Positions 35,478 to 44,392 of a DNA stretch of 61,512 bases are shown piece after piece. A model generated the notes under the pieces. That model was not told where the DNA came from and searched no databases. It was given only the letters and a program-made list of their open reading frames with translations. The translations under genes and the position numbers were made by a program. Source of the stretch: Bacillota bacterium (GTDB lineage: Bacteria; Bacillota; UBA4882; UBA8346); the NCBI GenBank assembly GCA_023429995.1, contig JAEZCE010000075.1, forward strand, positions 1-61,512. Reading direction: 5' to 3'. Numbering within the stretch: position 1 is the first letter of the stretch; every line of letters starts with the position of its first letter.

Positions 35478-36461
35478 ATGCAAAAAATCTGGGCTAAATA
35501 CCTTGCGATATTGGCCGGCTTAGGCCTGGTGATCGGAATCTATTTGACCTTGAAGCCGCGCCAAACTGCTTCAAGTAGGATACCGGCGGCAACAGAGCGT
35601 CAAGGAGCAGAACAAAGAGTCCTTCACTATCTTGGGAAAAAATACGTGCTCCCTGTCAAAGCTGAGAAAATTGTCGTTACTGGAGCTCTGGAGGCGCTCG
35701 AGGATCTGCTGGTGCTGAAGGTGAAACCCGTTGGAATGATGAGTATCGGTGGATCCTTTCCGGCGTTGTTCGCTGAAATTGCCCAAGACGCCCAACCGAT
35801 TGGCGAAAAAATGCAGCCCAATTTGGAAGCTATTTTAAGAATACAGCCGGATGTGATCATCAGCAGTGACAAATTTCCGCCGGCCATCACCGAGCAATTG
35901 CGAAAAATAGCTCCGACCATTCCGATTTCCCACTTTCCGGCGGATGCTGAAGCCAATTTGCGCTTTCTCGGGGAGTTAACCGGCAAACAGGGACGGGTGG
36001 CGGAAATCCTGGAAAAGTACGGCCGGGAGGCGGCAGTGGCCCGGGCCCGCCTGCCGGAAAGCATCAAGAACAAGAAGGTTGTCGCGGTACGCATCCGGGT
36101 CGGCAATATTTTAGTATATCCGGCACAACTTTTTTTTAATGACATTCTGTACGGAGAACTAGGTTTACCCGCACCTGAGGAAATTAAAGGGCTCAAAGGG
36201 CCGGAAGTCATATCGCTGGAAAAATTCAGCGCCATGAACCCCGATTATATTTTTCTGCAATATGCCGCCAGTGAAAGCCCGGCCCATCCCAAAGTGCTGG
36301 ATGAAATGGAGCAAAATCCGATTTGGCGAAGTATGGAGGCGGTCAAAAACCACCGAATATTCATCAATGCGGTTGATCCCTTGATCCAGGGAGTGGCGTT
36401 GGGCGGAAAAATCCAGTTTTTAAACGCTGCGGTAATCAAATTATCCAAAGAAAAGGAGTGA
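35478..36461 (+). CDS. Iron-siderophore ABC transporter substrate-binding protein
   Basis: 327 residues, AAAGGAG upstream. FecB/FepB-type class III binding protein: KIVVTGALEALEDLLVLKVK, the IQPDVIISSDKFPPAI hinge segment, long interdomain helix near residue 175, MNPDYIFLQYA and a C-terminal ALGGKIQFLN segment. The N-terminus has one hydrophobic helix (residues 8-26) but no Cys lipobox, so it is either membrane-anchored by an uncleaved signal or released to the periplasm. Four bases separate it from the esterase gene. Confidence 0.9.
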   Translation: MQKIWAKYLAILAGLGLVIGIYLTLKPRQTASSRIPAATERQGAEQRVLHYLGKKYVLPVKAEKIVVTGALEALEDLLVLKVKPVGMMSIGGSFPALFAEIAQDAQPIGEKMQPNLEAILRIQPDVIISSDKFPPAITEQLRKIAPTIPISHFPADAEANLRFLGELTGKQGRVAEILEKYGREAAVARARLPESIKNKKVVAVRIRVGNILVYPAQLFFNDILYGELGLPAPEEIKGLKGPEVISLEKFSAMNPDYIFLQYAASESPAHPKVLDEMEQNPIWRSMEAVKNHRIFINAVDPLIQGVALGGKIQFLNAAVIKLSKEKE

Positions 36462-36465
36462 TACC

Positions 36466-38160
36466 ATGAATTATCAAAATATGCAAACGGGCCGGATGAT
36501 CAGGACATGGCCGTTGGAAACGGGAGCATCGGTCAGCGTTACGCTTGGTGACGATGAAGTGCAGTGTTACACTTTGACTTTAGAGAGTGAGGCGGTTGCC
36601 TGGCTGTTCCTGGAAGTAAACGGTCTGCGCGGCTCTTTGACTATTTTTAATCCCGAGGGCGAGCCCTTGCGGAGTAGCGAGATTGACAGTGACGGTCAGT
36701 ACTCTTTGGCCTTTGTAGCCGAGAAATCAGGCGCATACCGGGTGCAGCTCAGAGCCCAGTGCTGTTGTTTGGAAAGGGGCAATTATACTATAACCCTGAA
36801 AGAAATCGCAACACTGGAGGAACGGGTTAAAGCCGCGCCGGCGCCCCGTTTGGAGGGAACCCGGATCCAAAAGTTACGGGCCGATTTGGCACTTGATCCC
36901 GCAGCGGCTCTAGCAGAGTTCTGGCAGGAAATGAACCACGGGAGCAGTCCGCTTTTGGAAACAGACCCGCTGTCGCCCCATTTGACCCGCTGTACCTTTG
37001 TATGGCGGGGAACGGAGCAAACCCGTAATGTCCAGGTACGTTTGTTGTTCCGGACTACACTGCCCAACGAATATGCTATGACCCAGCTGGAAGATACCGA
37101 CGTTTGGTACACTACCCTTCAGTTGCCGTCCTGCGGCCGGTTTTCCTACATGCTGTTGCCGAATGCACCACTACTGTCGCAGCCGGAGTTCGATAGCCCT
37201 GCTGAGCATAAATTGCGCTATTTGGTCTCGGCCCAAGCCGATCCACTCAACCCGCGACGCTGCTACGATGCAATCAGCAAGTATGAAGGGATGTCGTTGC
37301 TGGAACTGCCGGGGGCATCACCCCAGCCATGGATCGCTGAACGCCGGGAGGTCAGCCGAGGAACCCTTAAACGGTATCCGTTTAAAAGCAAAGTATTGAA
37401 TGATGACCGCTTTGTTTCCGTCTATACTCCGTCCGGCTATTCAGAGAAGGCAAAACCGTACGGACTGCTGTTGGTATTTGATGAACAATGGTATCTGAAG
37501 CGGGTGCCTACGCCCACCATTCTGGATAACCTGCTGGCGGAGGGGAAAATTCCGCCGTTACTGGTGGTGCTCATTGGCAATGGGCCGGGTGAGGCCCGCA
37601 GCAGGCAGTTACCGTGCAATCCCCAATTTGCGGAGTTTATGGCTACCGAACTGCTCCCCTGGGTACAGCAAAATTATTGCGTTACGGGTGATCCCGGACG
37701 CATTATTTTGGCCGGATCCAGCTATGGCGGACTGGCTTCCGCTTATGTTGCCCTGCAATATCCCGAATTGTTCGGTAATGTACTTTCTCAGTCCGGTTCC
37801 TTTTGGTGGCGGCTGCCGGAAAAACCGGGGCAGATACTCCCTAATCCATCTGGGGAAACGAACTATATCGCTTCGTCATTTGCGCGCACTCCCCGGCTGC
37901 CATTGCGTTTTTATCTGGATGCCGGATCAGGGGAAATCGATCTCACGGGCAAAGGACGTTCGATCCTTTTCAACACTCGCTACCTGCGAGATGTTTTGCT
38001 GGCCAAGGGCTATCCGGTACATTACCGGGAGTTTATCGGCGGTCATGATTTCCTAAATTGGCGCGGCACATTAGCCGACGGGCTCATCTTATTGACCGCT
38101 GACTGGAGTGAGACTGATCACCGGACTATCGGCGAAAACAGAAGCAGGAACGGTGATTGA
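36466..38160 (+). CDS. Fes-like siderophore esterase
   Basis: 564 residues, cytoplasmic (no signal). The C-terminal half is an esterase D/alpha-beta hydrolase domain: nucleophile Ser about 419 in AGSSYGG, DAGSGEIDL, and His about 527 in GGHDFLNW. The middle resembles the N-terminal domain of enterochelin esterase (TFVWRG, YAMTQLEDTDVWYTTLQLP). The first 130 residues form an extra PPC-like beta domain. In the pathway it would hydrolyse an imported tri-ester catecholate-type siderophore to free iron. GTG spacing: AAAAGGAG precedes the ATG. Its last 72 bases overlap the convergent AraC gene. Confidence 0.88.
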   Translation: MNYQNMQTGRMIRTWPLETGASVSVTLGDDEVQCYTLTLESEAVAWLFLEVNGLRGSLTIFNPEGEPLRSSEIDSDGQYSLAFVAEKSGAYRVQLRAQCCCLERGNYTITLKEIATLEERVKAAPAPRLEGTRIQKLRADLALDPAAALAEFWQEMNHGSSPLLETDPLSPHLTRCTFVWRGTEQTRNVQVRLLFRTTLPNEYAMTQLEDTDVWYTTLQLPSCGRFSYMLLPNAPLLSQPEFDSPAEHKLRYLVSAQADPLNPRRCYDAISKYEGMSLLELPGASPQPWIAERREVSRGTLKRYPFKSKVLNDDRFVSVYTPSGYSEKAKPYGLLLVFDEQWYLKRVPTPTILDNLLAEGKIPPLLVVLIGNGPGEARSRQLPCNPQFAEFMATELLPWVQQNYCVTGDPGRIILAGSSYGGLASAYVALQYPELFGNVLSQSGSFWWRLPEKPGQILPNPSGETNYIASSFARTPRLPLRFYLDAGSGEIDLTGKGRSILFNTRYLRDVLLAKGYPVHYREFIGGHDFLNWRGTLADGLILLTADWSETDHRTIGENRSRNGD

Positions 38161-38928
38161 AGTATCGGTAACTTGGAACATCCTATTTTTTCTGAATTCC
38201 AGCGGCGTGCGATGGGTTAGTTTTTTGAAAATCAAATTGTAATAATTTTGATTGTTGAAGCCGACGGAAAGGGCAATGTCCAATACCGGCCAGTCTTTTT
38301 CGATCAGCATTTTTTTGCTTTTCTCAATCCGTAATTCATTCAGAAATTGGGAAAAAGTCTTTCCGGTTTCTTTTTTAAACAGATTGCACAAATAGGATTT
38401 ACTGATTTTAAGGTACTGCGATACCTCTTCTAAAGTTATGGGATCATGATAGCGGGCATCCATAAAATCGATGGCTTTTTTGACATATAAGCAATAGGGC
38501 TGCTCATAGTAGGTTTTTGTTTTTTGTTTAAAGTACAAGCTATCCGCAGCGATGATCCGCAGTAATTCCAATAAATAGGGGATGCAGCAAGCAGGCTTGT
38601 ATACGACTGGGCCGAAAGGGGCCTCGCGCCGGGAGCTGTAGGGTCCGATGATATGGAAACCCCGGTTGATATTTTTACCGCAGATCGGACGGGCGGTGAA
38701 ATGAATATGTTCCAAACAAGAGATGGTTACGATATGAGGATTAAGAAGCGTAGTCAATTGCTTTTTTGCTTTTTCGAAGATATTCTGACTTTCATAGAAT
38801 TCATTCCAGGTCTCCGAATATCCCACGGAATGAATGGGAATTCCATTAAAATCCACCGAGCGGATGGGGATATGGGTACATAAGTAAAATTTCTCGTCCA
38901 TCTCCCGAATATGTTCTGTGACCAACAT
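38089..38928 (-). CDS. AraC-family transcriptional regulator
   Basis: 279 residues. The C-terminal third holds the two AraC helix-turn-helix motifs: ITLEEVSQYLKISKSYLCNL and PVLDIALSVGFNNQNYYNLI with the FKKLTHRTPLEFR signature. The N-terminal 160 residues form a PocR-like or unassigned ligand domain with several Cys. GGAGGGCTGACC lies upstream of the ATG. It is transcribed divergently from the permease operon and converges on the esterase. Best candidate to bind the box at 32937 and 38961, as PchR/YbtA/AlcR-type regulators do for siderophore genes. Confidence 0.92.
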   Translation of the reverse strand: MLVTEHIREMDEKFYLCTHIPIRSVDFNGIPIHSVGYSETWNEFYESQNIFEKAKKQLTTLLNPHIVTISCLEHIHFTARPICGKNINRGFHIIGPYSSRREAPFGPVVYKPACCIPYLLELLRIIAADSLYFKQKTKTYYEQPYCLYVKKAIDFMDARYHDPITLEEVSQYLKISKSYLCNLFKKETGKTFSQFLNELRIEKSKKMLIEKDWPVLDIALSVGFNNQNYYNLIFKKLTHRTPLEFRKNRMFQVTDTSITVPASVFADSPVISLTPVSGQ

Positions 38929-38960
38929 GGTCAGCCCTCCTTTAAATGATGAAATCTGGT

Positions 38961-39011
38961 TAAAAAAATCGCAATATCGTTATAAGCAATTCGTGAAGAA
39001 AATGGTATGAT
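38961..39011 (+). promoter_or_regulatory. Activator box plus -10 upstream of FecCD operon
   Basis: TAAAAAAATCGCAATATCGT then TATAAG is almost identical to the box at 32937. The -10 TATGAT at 39006-39011 is 19 bases beyond the box. It lies between the AraC gene and the permease operon, so it may serve autoregulation as well. Confidence 0.7.
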
Positions 39012-39212
39012 GAATATTGCTATGGAATGTCTTCGAATCAATGGCCCTGTCGGCTCCGGCTGATGAAGAGGACTACTTTTTGACACCGGAAGTTCGGACG
39101 GGTGCTTTTAAAGTTAGTTTAAACTAACTTTGATCCGAAATCAATCCCGAAAGTGTTGCAGTATGGTTAAATTCTATATTCACGAGGATGAGTTCAGCCG
39201 GTAGGGTGGGAC

Positions 39213-40280
39213 TTGATAAAAAGGCATTTTCTTGGCCAAGTGTTTTTTAAATTTTGGATAAGCGAGTTAGTGACGATGCATTTAAAAATTGGCATTCCTT
39301 TGATGATTTTGGTCATTGCACCGGTACTGGTTTTATTGATGGTGTTATTGTCAATCCGCTACGGAACAAAAACGATGGATTGGGAGACTATGCAAACTGC
39401 ATTTTTTCATTTTAATCCGGATAACGTCAATCATCAGATCGTGATCAGTTCCCGGTTACCAAGAGTACTCGGGGCGCTGCTCATTGGATCCGCTCTGGCG
39501 GTCTCCGGAACGCTTATGCAGGGGATCACCAGAAATTATTTAGCCTCTCCCAGTTTGATGGGGGTGATGGACGGTTCCGCTTTAGCGATTACTATGGGTA
39601 TGATATGGATACCTAATGCCGGCATTTTCCAGCTGATGGCCTTTTCTTTTTTCGGTTCAGCACTTGGCGCGGGACTGGTATTCGGTTTGGGATCATTGAT
39701 ACCCGATGGCTTGTCTCCAGTGAGGTTAGCGATTTTGGGGACTGTCATCGGGACTTTTTTAAGCGGGATTTCGGTTGCTTTAGCAATTTATTATCAAACT
39801 GCTCAAGATATCAGTTTCTGGTATCACACCCGGTTGCACCAGATGAATCCGGAACACTTAAAAATAGCCGTCTTGATTATGACTGTCGGGTTCGTGATCG
39901 CCTTATGGGTGTCACAGACGATGACCTCGCTTTCTTTGGGAGAAGAGATCGCCACGAGTCTGGGCCAGAGAGTCAGTTTGATCAAAGGAATGGCTGCGGT
40001 CTCCGTAATGCTTTTAACAGGTGTTGCGGTGGCATTGGCCGGTAAAATCGGATTTGTGGGTTTGATCATTCCCCATATCACCCGCTATCTGGTTGGTATT
40101 GATTATAAATGGGTTATTCCTTGTGCCGGAATTTTGGGCGGCATTTTTCTGGCTTTTTCGGATTTGCTCAGCCGTTTCCTGAATTATCCGTTTGAAACGC
40201 CGGTCGGAGTGATCACTACATTGATTGGAGTGCCCTTCTTTTTATATCTGGCCCGAAAACGAGGTGGCCAGGATGTTTAG
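39213..40280 (+). CDS. FecCD-family iron-siderophore permease 1
   Basis: 355 residues from TTG 39213 (GGGTGGGAC upstream) or 334 from ATG 39276; the shorter form begins just before the first membrane helix. About 9-10 helices. Family motifs: SSRLPRVLGALLIGSALAVS, GTLMQGITRNYLASPSLMG, and GKIGFVGLIIPHITRYLVG (the ATPase coupling loop). First gene of the permease-ATPase operon. The stop overlaps the next start by 8 bases. About 200 bases of leader (39012-39212) have no other feature. Confidence 0.92.
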   Translation: MIKRHFLGQVFFKFWISELVTMHLKIGIPLMILVIAPVLVLLMVLLSIRYGTKTMDWETMQTAFFHFNPDNVNHQIVISSRLPRVLGALLIGSALAVSGTLMQGITRNYLASPSLMGVMDGSALAITMGMIWIPNAGIFQLMAFSFFGSALGAGLVFGLGSLIPDGLSPVRLAILGTVIGTFLSGISVALAIYYQTAQDISFWYHTRLHQMNPEHLKIAVLIMTVGFVIALWVSQTMTSLSLGEEIATSLGQRVSLIKGMAAVSVMLLTGVAVALAGKIGFVGLIIPHITRYLVGIDYKWVIPCAGILGGIFLAFSDLLSRFLNYPFETPVGVITTLIGVPFFLYLARKRGGQDV

Positions 40281-41295
40281 GGAAACGCGCCACCGTTATC
40301 CGATAGTATTATGGACGGGATTGGGACTGGTTTTGATAATGGCCTATTTCAGCTTAACTTGTGGTGTAATGGAAATTGCAGTGCAAGATGTGCTGAAAAC
40401 ACTGGCCCGGATTGATCCCCTCCGCCAGTATGACTTGCTGATCCTGGAGTTTCGCCTGCCCAGGATCATCACTGCCGGATTGGTTGGCGCAGCATTGGGA
40501 ATTGCTGGAACGGTCATCCAGGGAATTACCCGGAATGGACTGGCTGATCCCGGAATTTTGGGCATCAATTCCGGGGCTGGTGTCGGGATTGTCATTTACA
40601 TCCTCTTTTTTCAGGAGAAAATCAACAGTAGCGACTGGTTTGCCGTGATGGCCATGCCGTTTTGCGGATTGATTGGAGGACTGGGGACTGCATTGTTCAT
40701 CTATTATCTGGCACGGCATAACGGGCAGCTGGATCCGCAACGGCTATTACTAACGGGGATTGCGATTGGTTCCGGTCTTGGTGGTGTGATATTGTATTTA
40801 ACTTTGAGGATGGGCAGTGGAGATTTTCAGGTGATGACGTTCTGGCTTGCCGGAAGCATCGATAAAGCCAATTGGAAACAGATCGCGGCGGTATTGCCTT
40901 GGCTCGGCGTCTTGATACCACTGTTATTTCGGAAGTCGCCACTGCTTGACTTGTTTCAATTGGAAGAATGTACCGTGAAGAGTTTGGGAGTGGCCATTGA
41001 AAAAGAGAAAGCCTTCTTTCTGTTGGGTTCGGTCGGACTGGTCAGCGCGTGTGTGGCAATCGCAGGAGGAATAAGCTTCGTCGGTTTGATCGTGCCTCAT
41101 ATTGCCAAGCGGCTGGTTGGCACTGCTCACCGGCAGATTATTGGGATTTCTGCAATCGTGGGTATGGTTTTAGTGATCAGCGCCGACTTAATAGCGAAAA
41201 CCCTTTTTGCTCCGGCTGAAATTGCGGTAGGAATCGTAATTTCCTTAATTGGAGCACCTTACTTTATCTATCTGTTATCGACTGTTAAAGCATAG
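40273..41295 (+). CDS. FecCD-family iron-siderophore permease 2
   Basis: 340 residues from ATG 40273 with GAGGTGGCCAGG upstream. Motifs match permease 1: LEFRLPRIITAGLVGAALGI, GTVIQGITRNGLADPGILGI, GGISFVGLIVPHIAKRLVG. Two different FecCD subunits make the usual heterodimer. Followed 15 bases later by the ATPase. Confidence 0.93.
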   Translation: MFRETRHRYPIVLWTGLGLVLIMAYFSLTCGVMEIAVQDVLKTLARIDPLRQYDLLILEFRLPRIITAGLVGAALGIAGTVIQGITRNGLADPGILGINSGAGVGIVIYILFFQEKINSSDWFAVMAMPFCGLIGGLGTALFIYYLARHNGQLDPQRLLLTGIAIGSGLGGVILYLTLRMGSGDFQVMTFWLAGSIDKANWKQIAAVLPWLGVLIPLLFRKSPLLDLFQLEECTVKSLGVAIEKEKAFFLLGSVGLVSACVAIAGGISFVGLIVPHIAKRLVGTAHRQIIGISAIVGMVLVISADLIAKTLFAPAEIAVGIVISLIGAPYFIYLLSTVKA

Positions 41296-41310
41296 AAAGG
41301 TCGTGTGAAT

Positions 41311-42123
41311 ATGAGTATTTTGCGGGTGGAAAAATTACAAGTCGGTTACGGGAGAAAAGTGATCTTGAATGACATTCATTTAACCGTCACTGCGGAGAAG
41401 ATCACTTCCATTATCGGACCCAATGGTTGTGGCAAATCAACATTGCTCAAAACCATGGGCCGGATCATTCCCCAGCAGCGAGGCACGGTCTATTTATACG
41501 GTAAAGACCTCAGTCGGTTTCCCACTCAGCAGGTTGCACGGCATCTGACGATATTGCCGCAACATCCGCTGGCGCCCCCCGAATTAAAAGGGGAAGAACT
41601 GGTGGCTTTTGGGCGATTTCCCCACCGTAAAAGACTAAGTCAGCTGTCGGCAAAAGACAAGGAAGTGATTGCCTGGGCAATGGATCTTACCAGGGTGATT
41701 TCCCTGCGGGAGCGCCCCATCGGGAGCCTGTCAGGCGGTGAACGGCAAAGGTTCTGGCTAGCCATGGCGCTGGCTCAGGAGACTGAAATTCTCCTGCTGG
41801 ATGAGCCTACCACGTATTTGGATATCGCCCAACAGTTGGAAATGTTGAAGATTGTGAAGCAGTTGAATCAAGAACGGCATTGCACGATTGTCATGGTGCT
41901 GCATGATATTAATCATGCCGCCCGTTTTTCCCATGAGATCGTGGCGATGAAACAAGGGAAAATTATCGCAACCGGCCCGCCACAGGCTACGATTACCAAG
42001 GAAGTTTTACGAAAGGTTTTTCAAATCGAAGCCCGGTTGATAAAAGATCCGCTTAGCGGAACACCGGTTTGCTTTGGTTATGATAATGCTCCGATGAACT
42101 ATTGTTCGGAGGAAGCGATATGA
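41311..42123 (+). CDS. FecE-like siderophore ABC transporter ATPase
   Basis: 270 residues from ATG 41311 (GAAAGG 10 bases upstream; GTG 41305 is possible but too close). Walker A GPNGCGKST, Q-loop ILPQHP, signature LSGGERQRFW, Walker B ILLLDEPTTYLDI, H-loop VLHDINHA. Energises import through the FecCD pair. The 167 bases to the TonB gene (42124-42290) hold no credible gene. Confidence 0.95.
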   Translation: MSILRVEKLQVGYGRKVILNDIHLTVTAEKITSIIGPNGCGKSTLLKTMGRIIPQQRGTVYLYGKDLSRFPTQQVARHLTILPQHPLAPPELKGEELVAFGRFPHRKRLSQLSAKDKEVIAWAMDLTRVISLRERPIGSLSGGERQRFWLAMALAQETEILLLDEPTTYLDIAQQLEMLKIVKQLNQERHCTIVMVLHDINHAARFSHEIVAMKQGKIIATGPPQATITKEVLRKVFQIEARLIKDPLSGTPVCFGYDNAPMNYCSEEAI

Positions 42124-42290
42124 AGGGTTGAATGATTACGGATCATTCAAGATCGTTCCCGGCGAATATACCCCTTGGCATGGAAGAGCGCCGGACAATC
42201 AACACGGTGGTTTTAGCGGCGAGGGTTCCGGATACCTTTCATTGAAAAAAAGAAATCGAAGAGGAGGAAACTGAAATTACAGGCAAGATA

Positions 42291-43088
42291 TTGAAAGAAA
42301 AGCTAAGTTTAAAAATGAGTCACCGGATATATGTTATCGCAGCCGGAATCTCCATTTTCCTCCATGGATTGCTGGGTCTGACGCCTTCCTTTAGCCAATC
42401 GGCTATGGATCAATCACTCCGTTCCACCCAATCTCCCGCTTCGGTGGAGATTGTACCTGCTAAATTGTTGAGTGGAGGAGATTTAAGTGATTTGGAAGCA
42501 GGAACCACCGGAGCCCCCAAAGCACCGCCCCAACGGATCCTGCATCAAGCAGAGGAAAATGGCGATAGCCGAACCGAGTCACCGGAACCCGTTATGACAG
42601 ATTCACAGTTATCCCCGGTATTCCACGAGAGCGTCGCCGAACCGTTACTAGTCGCACCGGCGTCAGGGAATTCAGCAGTGACCGAAACGGTGAAACCTAT
42701 GGAATCATCCGGGGAATCGGGGCTGGAAAATGGGGAGAATCCGGATGAACAATCCAGTAAAACCGTATCCGGTGTAATGGGAGGGATTGGCGTTGCGGGA
42801 GCGGGAAGCGGAGAAAAAGCAGTCAAGATCCTCCGCGGCACCGCACCCGGCTATCCGATAGCTGCCCGCCAGGCGGGTTGGGAAGGAGTGGTTATGGTAC
42901 GGGTACTGGTTGACAGCCGGGGGGCTGCCGGGCTTGTATCACTTCGTGAGAGCAGTGGTCACCAATTATTGGATGACGTAGTACTTCAGACAGTGAAGAA
43001 ATGGCGGTTTGCTCCGGCAACTAAAAACGGAAAGCCGGTTGCCGGTTTTCATGATGTCCGGGTCCGTTTTCGCCTTACTGAACCATAA
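42291..43088 (+). CDS. TonB-family energy transducer
   Basis: About 265 residues. One N-terminal membrane helix (IYVIAAGISIFLHGLLGL), a long Pro/Ser/Glu-rich periplasmic linker (residues 40-170), and a C-terminal TonB domain: PGYPIAARQAGWEGVVMVRV, VSLRESSGHQLLDDVVLQTV and KKWRFAPATKNGKPV. The start is uncertain: TTG 42291 has no clear site and ATG 42315 is an alternative; GAGGAGGAAA lies 28 bases upstream of the TTG. Co-directional with ExbB and ExbD. Confidence 0.9.
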   Translation: MKEKLSLKMSHRIYVIAAGISIFLHGLLGLTPSFSQSAMDQSLRSTQSPASVEIVPAKLLSGGDLSDLEAGTTGAPKAPPQRILHQAEENGDSRTESPEPVMTDSQLSPVFHESVAEPLLVAPASGNSAVTETVKPMESSGESGLENGENPDEQSSKTVSGVMGGIGVAGAGSGEKAVKILRGTAPGYPIAARQAGWEGVVMVRVLVDSRGAAGLVSLRESSGHQLLDDVVLQTVKKWRFAPATKNGKPVAGFHDVRVRFRLTEP

Positions 43089-43137
43089 TGTCCGGAATAA
43101 AAAGTGCTGTCAAAATTGATAAGAAAGGATGATCATA

Positions 43138-43740
43138 ATGTTTGAAATGCTGATGAAAGGGGGGTGGATCATGGTGCCGCTGGCGGCCTGTTCACTGCTG
43201 GCAGTGACCATCATCGTGGAAAGATTGATCTTTTTTCGCATGATCGGCCTTCATCAACCGGCCGATGATGTTTTAACCTTAGTTGAGCAAGGACGGTATG
43301 AAGAAGCATTGATTAAGACGGAACGGTTCAATCTGCCGGTTGTCAAGGTATTAAAAGCCGGGTTGGGTTATCGCCGCGATCCGGTCAAGGCGATGGAAGT
43401 GGCGGGGTTGTCCGAAATATCCACGATGAAGCGGGGCTTGACGGTACTTGAAACCATCATTACCCTCTCGCCGCTTTTAGGATTGCTGGGTACGATCATC
43501 GGAATGATCGGTTCATTTCAAATTATGACGATTTCCGGAACCAGCCAACCGCACGCTGTGACCGGAGGGGTAGCGGAGGCTTTGATCGCTACGGCAACCG
43601 GTATTACTGTGGCTGTTATTACGCTGATACCCTACAATTATTTTTTGCGCCGCGTTGAACAGGAAACCGAAACGATTGAACAATACGCGACCCGGTTTGA
43701 ACTGGCGTTCAACGAGTCATTACAGGAGAGAGCGGGATGA
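43138..43740 (+). CDS. exbB: ExbB-family proton channel subunit
   Basis: 200 residues from ATG 43138 with AAAGGATG upstream. Three membrane helices; the MotA/TolQ/ExbB signature is visible as LETIITLSPLLGLLGTIIGM, and GGVAEALIATATGITVAVIT forms the last helix. It powers TonB by the proton gradient. The stop overlaps ExbD by 4 bases (ATGA), so translation is coupled. Confidence 0.95.
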   Translation: MFEMLMKGGWIMVPLAACSLLAVTIIVERLIFFRMIGLHQPADDVLTLVEQGRYEEALIKTERFNLPVVKVLKAGLGYRRDPVKAMEVAGLSEISTMKRGLTVLETIITLSPLLGLLGTIIGMIGSFQIMTISGTSQPHAVTGGVAEALIATATGITVAVITLIPYNYFLRRVEQETETIEQYATRFELAFNESLQERAG

Positions 43741-44147
43741 AATTGCCAAGAATTACCTCACGAAAAGCCCGGATCGAGATTATTCCGATGATTGACACCA
43801 TGTTCTTTTTATTGGTGTTTTTTATGCTGGCGAGTTTATCCATGACTCAGCAGTATACCGTACCGGTCAATTTGCCCAAGGCGGCTGGCGCATTGGAAAA
43901 AATCCCCCAAGTGGTGACGGTGACTATCACCAAAGAAGGCAAGCTATATTACAACAAAGAAGCGGTCGCCTCGCTAGGCGAAGTAGTGGAAAAGCTGCTT
44001 GATCAACAAAAATCCGCCGCCTCGTTGGCGGTGATTATTAATGCTGATCGCAGCGTCCGGCATGGGCAAGTGGTCGAACTGCTCGATGCTCTTCAGCAAA
44101 GCGGTCTGGCGAGGGTTGCCATCGCGGTAAATCATTTGCAGAGTTGA
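43737..44147 (+). CDS. exbD: ExbD-family biopolymer transport protein
   Basis: 136 residues: one membrane helix (MIDTMFFLLVFFMLASLSM) with the essential Asp in IPMIDTMFFLLVFF, then a periplasmic domain (VTVTITKEGKLYYNKEAVAS, VVIINADRSVRHGQVVELL in the form AVIINADRSVRHGQVVELLD). Completes the TonB-ExbB-ExbD motor and the siderophore cluster. The 245 bases after it (44148-44392) contain no recognised gene. Confidence 0.95.
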   Translation: MKLPRITSRKARIEIIPMIDTMFFLLVFFMLASLSMTQQYTVPVNLPKAAGALEKIPQVVTVTITKEGKLYYNKEAVASLGEVVEKLLDQQKSAASLAVIINADRSVRHGQVVELLDALQQSGLARVAIAVNHLQS

Positions 44148-44392
44148 AATAGAAAGGGGATCCCAGTAAATCAATAAAATTATTCGATTATTTCAAATGA
44201 GGCGCCGAGGAGCTCCCTTTGGTAGGGAATATTTAGTAAAATTCATATAATTGTCATGGTATTTTCAACCCTTTCTAAAAAGCAAGGGCGGTTAATATTA
44301 TTTAGTGGAAATATTGATAATGATTCAGGAACTCTCGTAAGGGTTCGGCGTTATTACTAATCAATTCAAATCATACCGAAGGAGAGATCGGA

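Noticed and set aside
39213..39275. Certain extended start of FecCD permease 1
   Set aside because: TTG 39213 has a fair ribosome site but adds 21 residues that are not membrane-like; ATG 39276 is equally plausible, so the start is left open.
42124..42290. Small gene between FecE and TonB
   Set aside because: A 37-codon frame exists without ribosome site or recognisable features; the region is more likely leader sequence.
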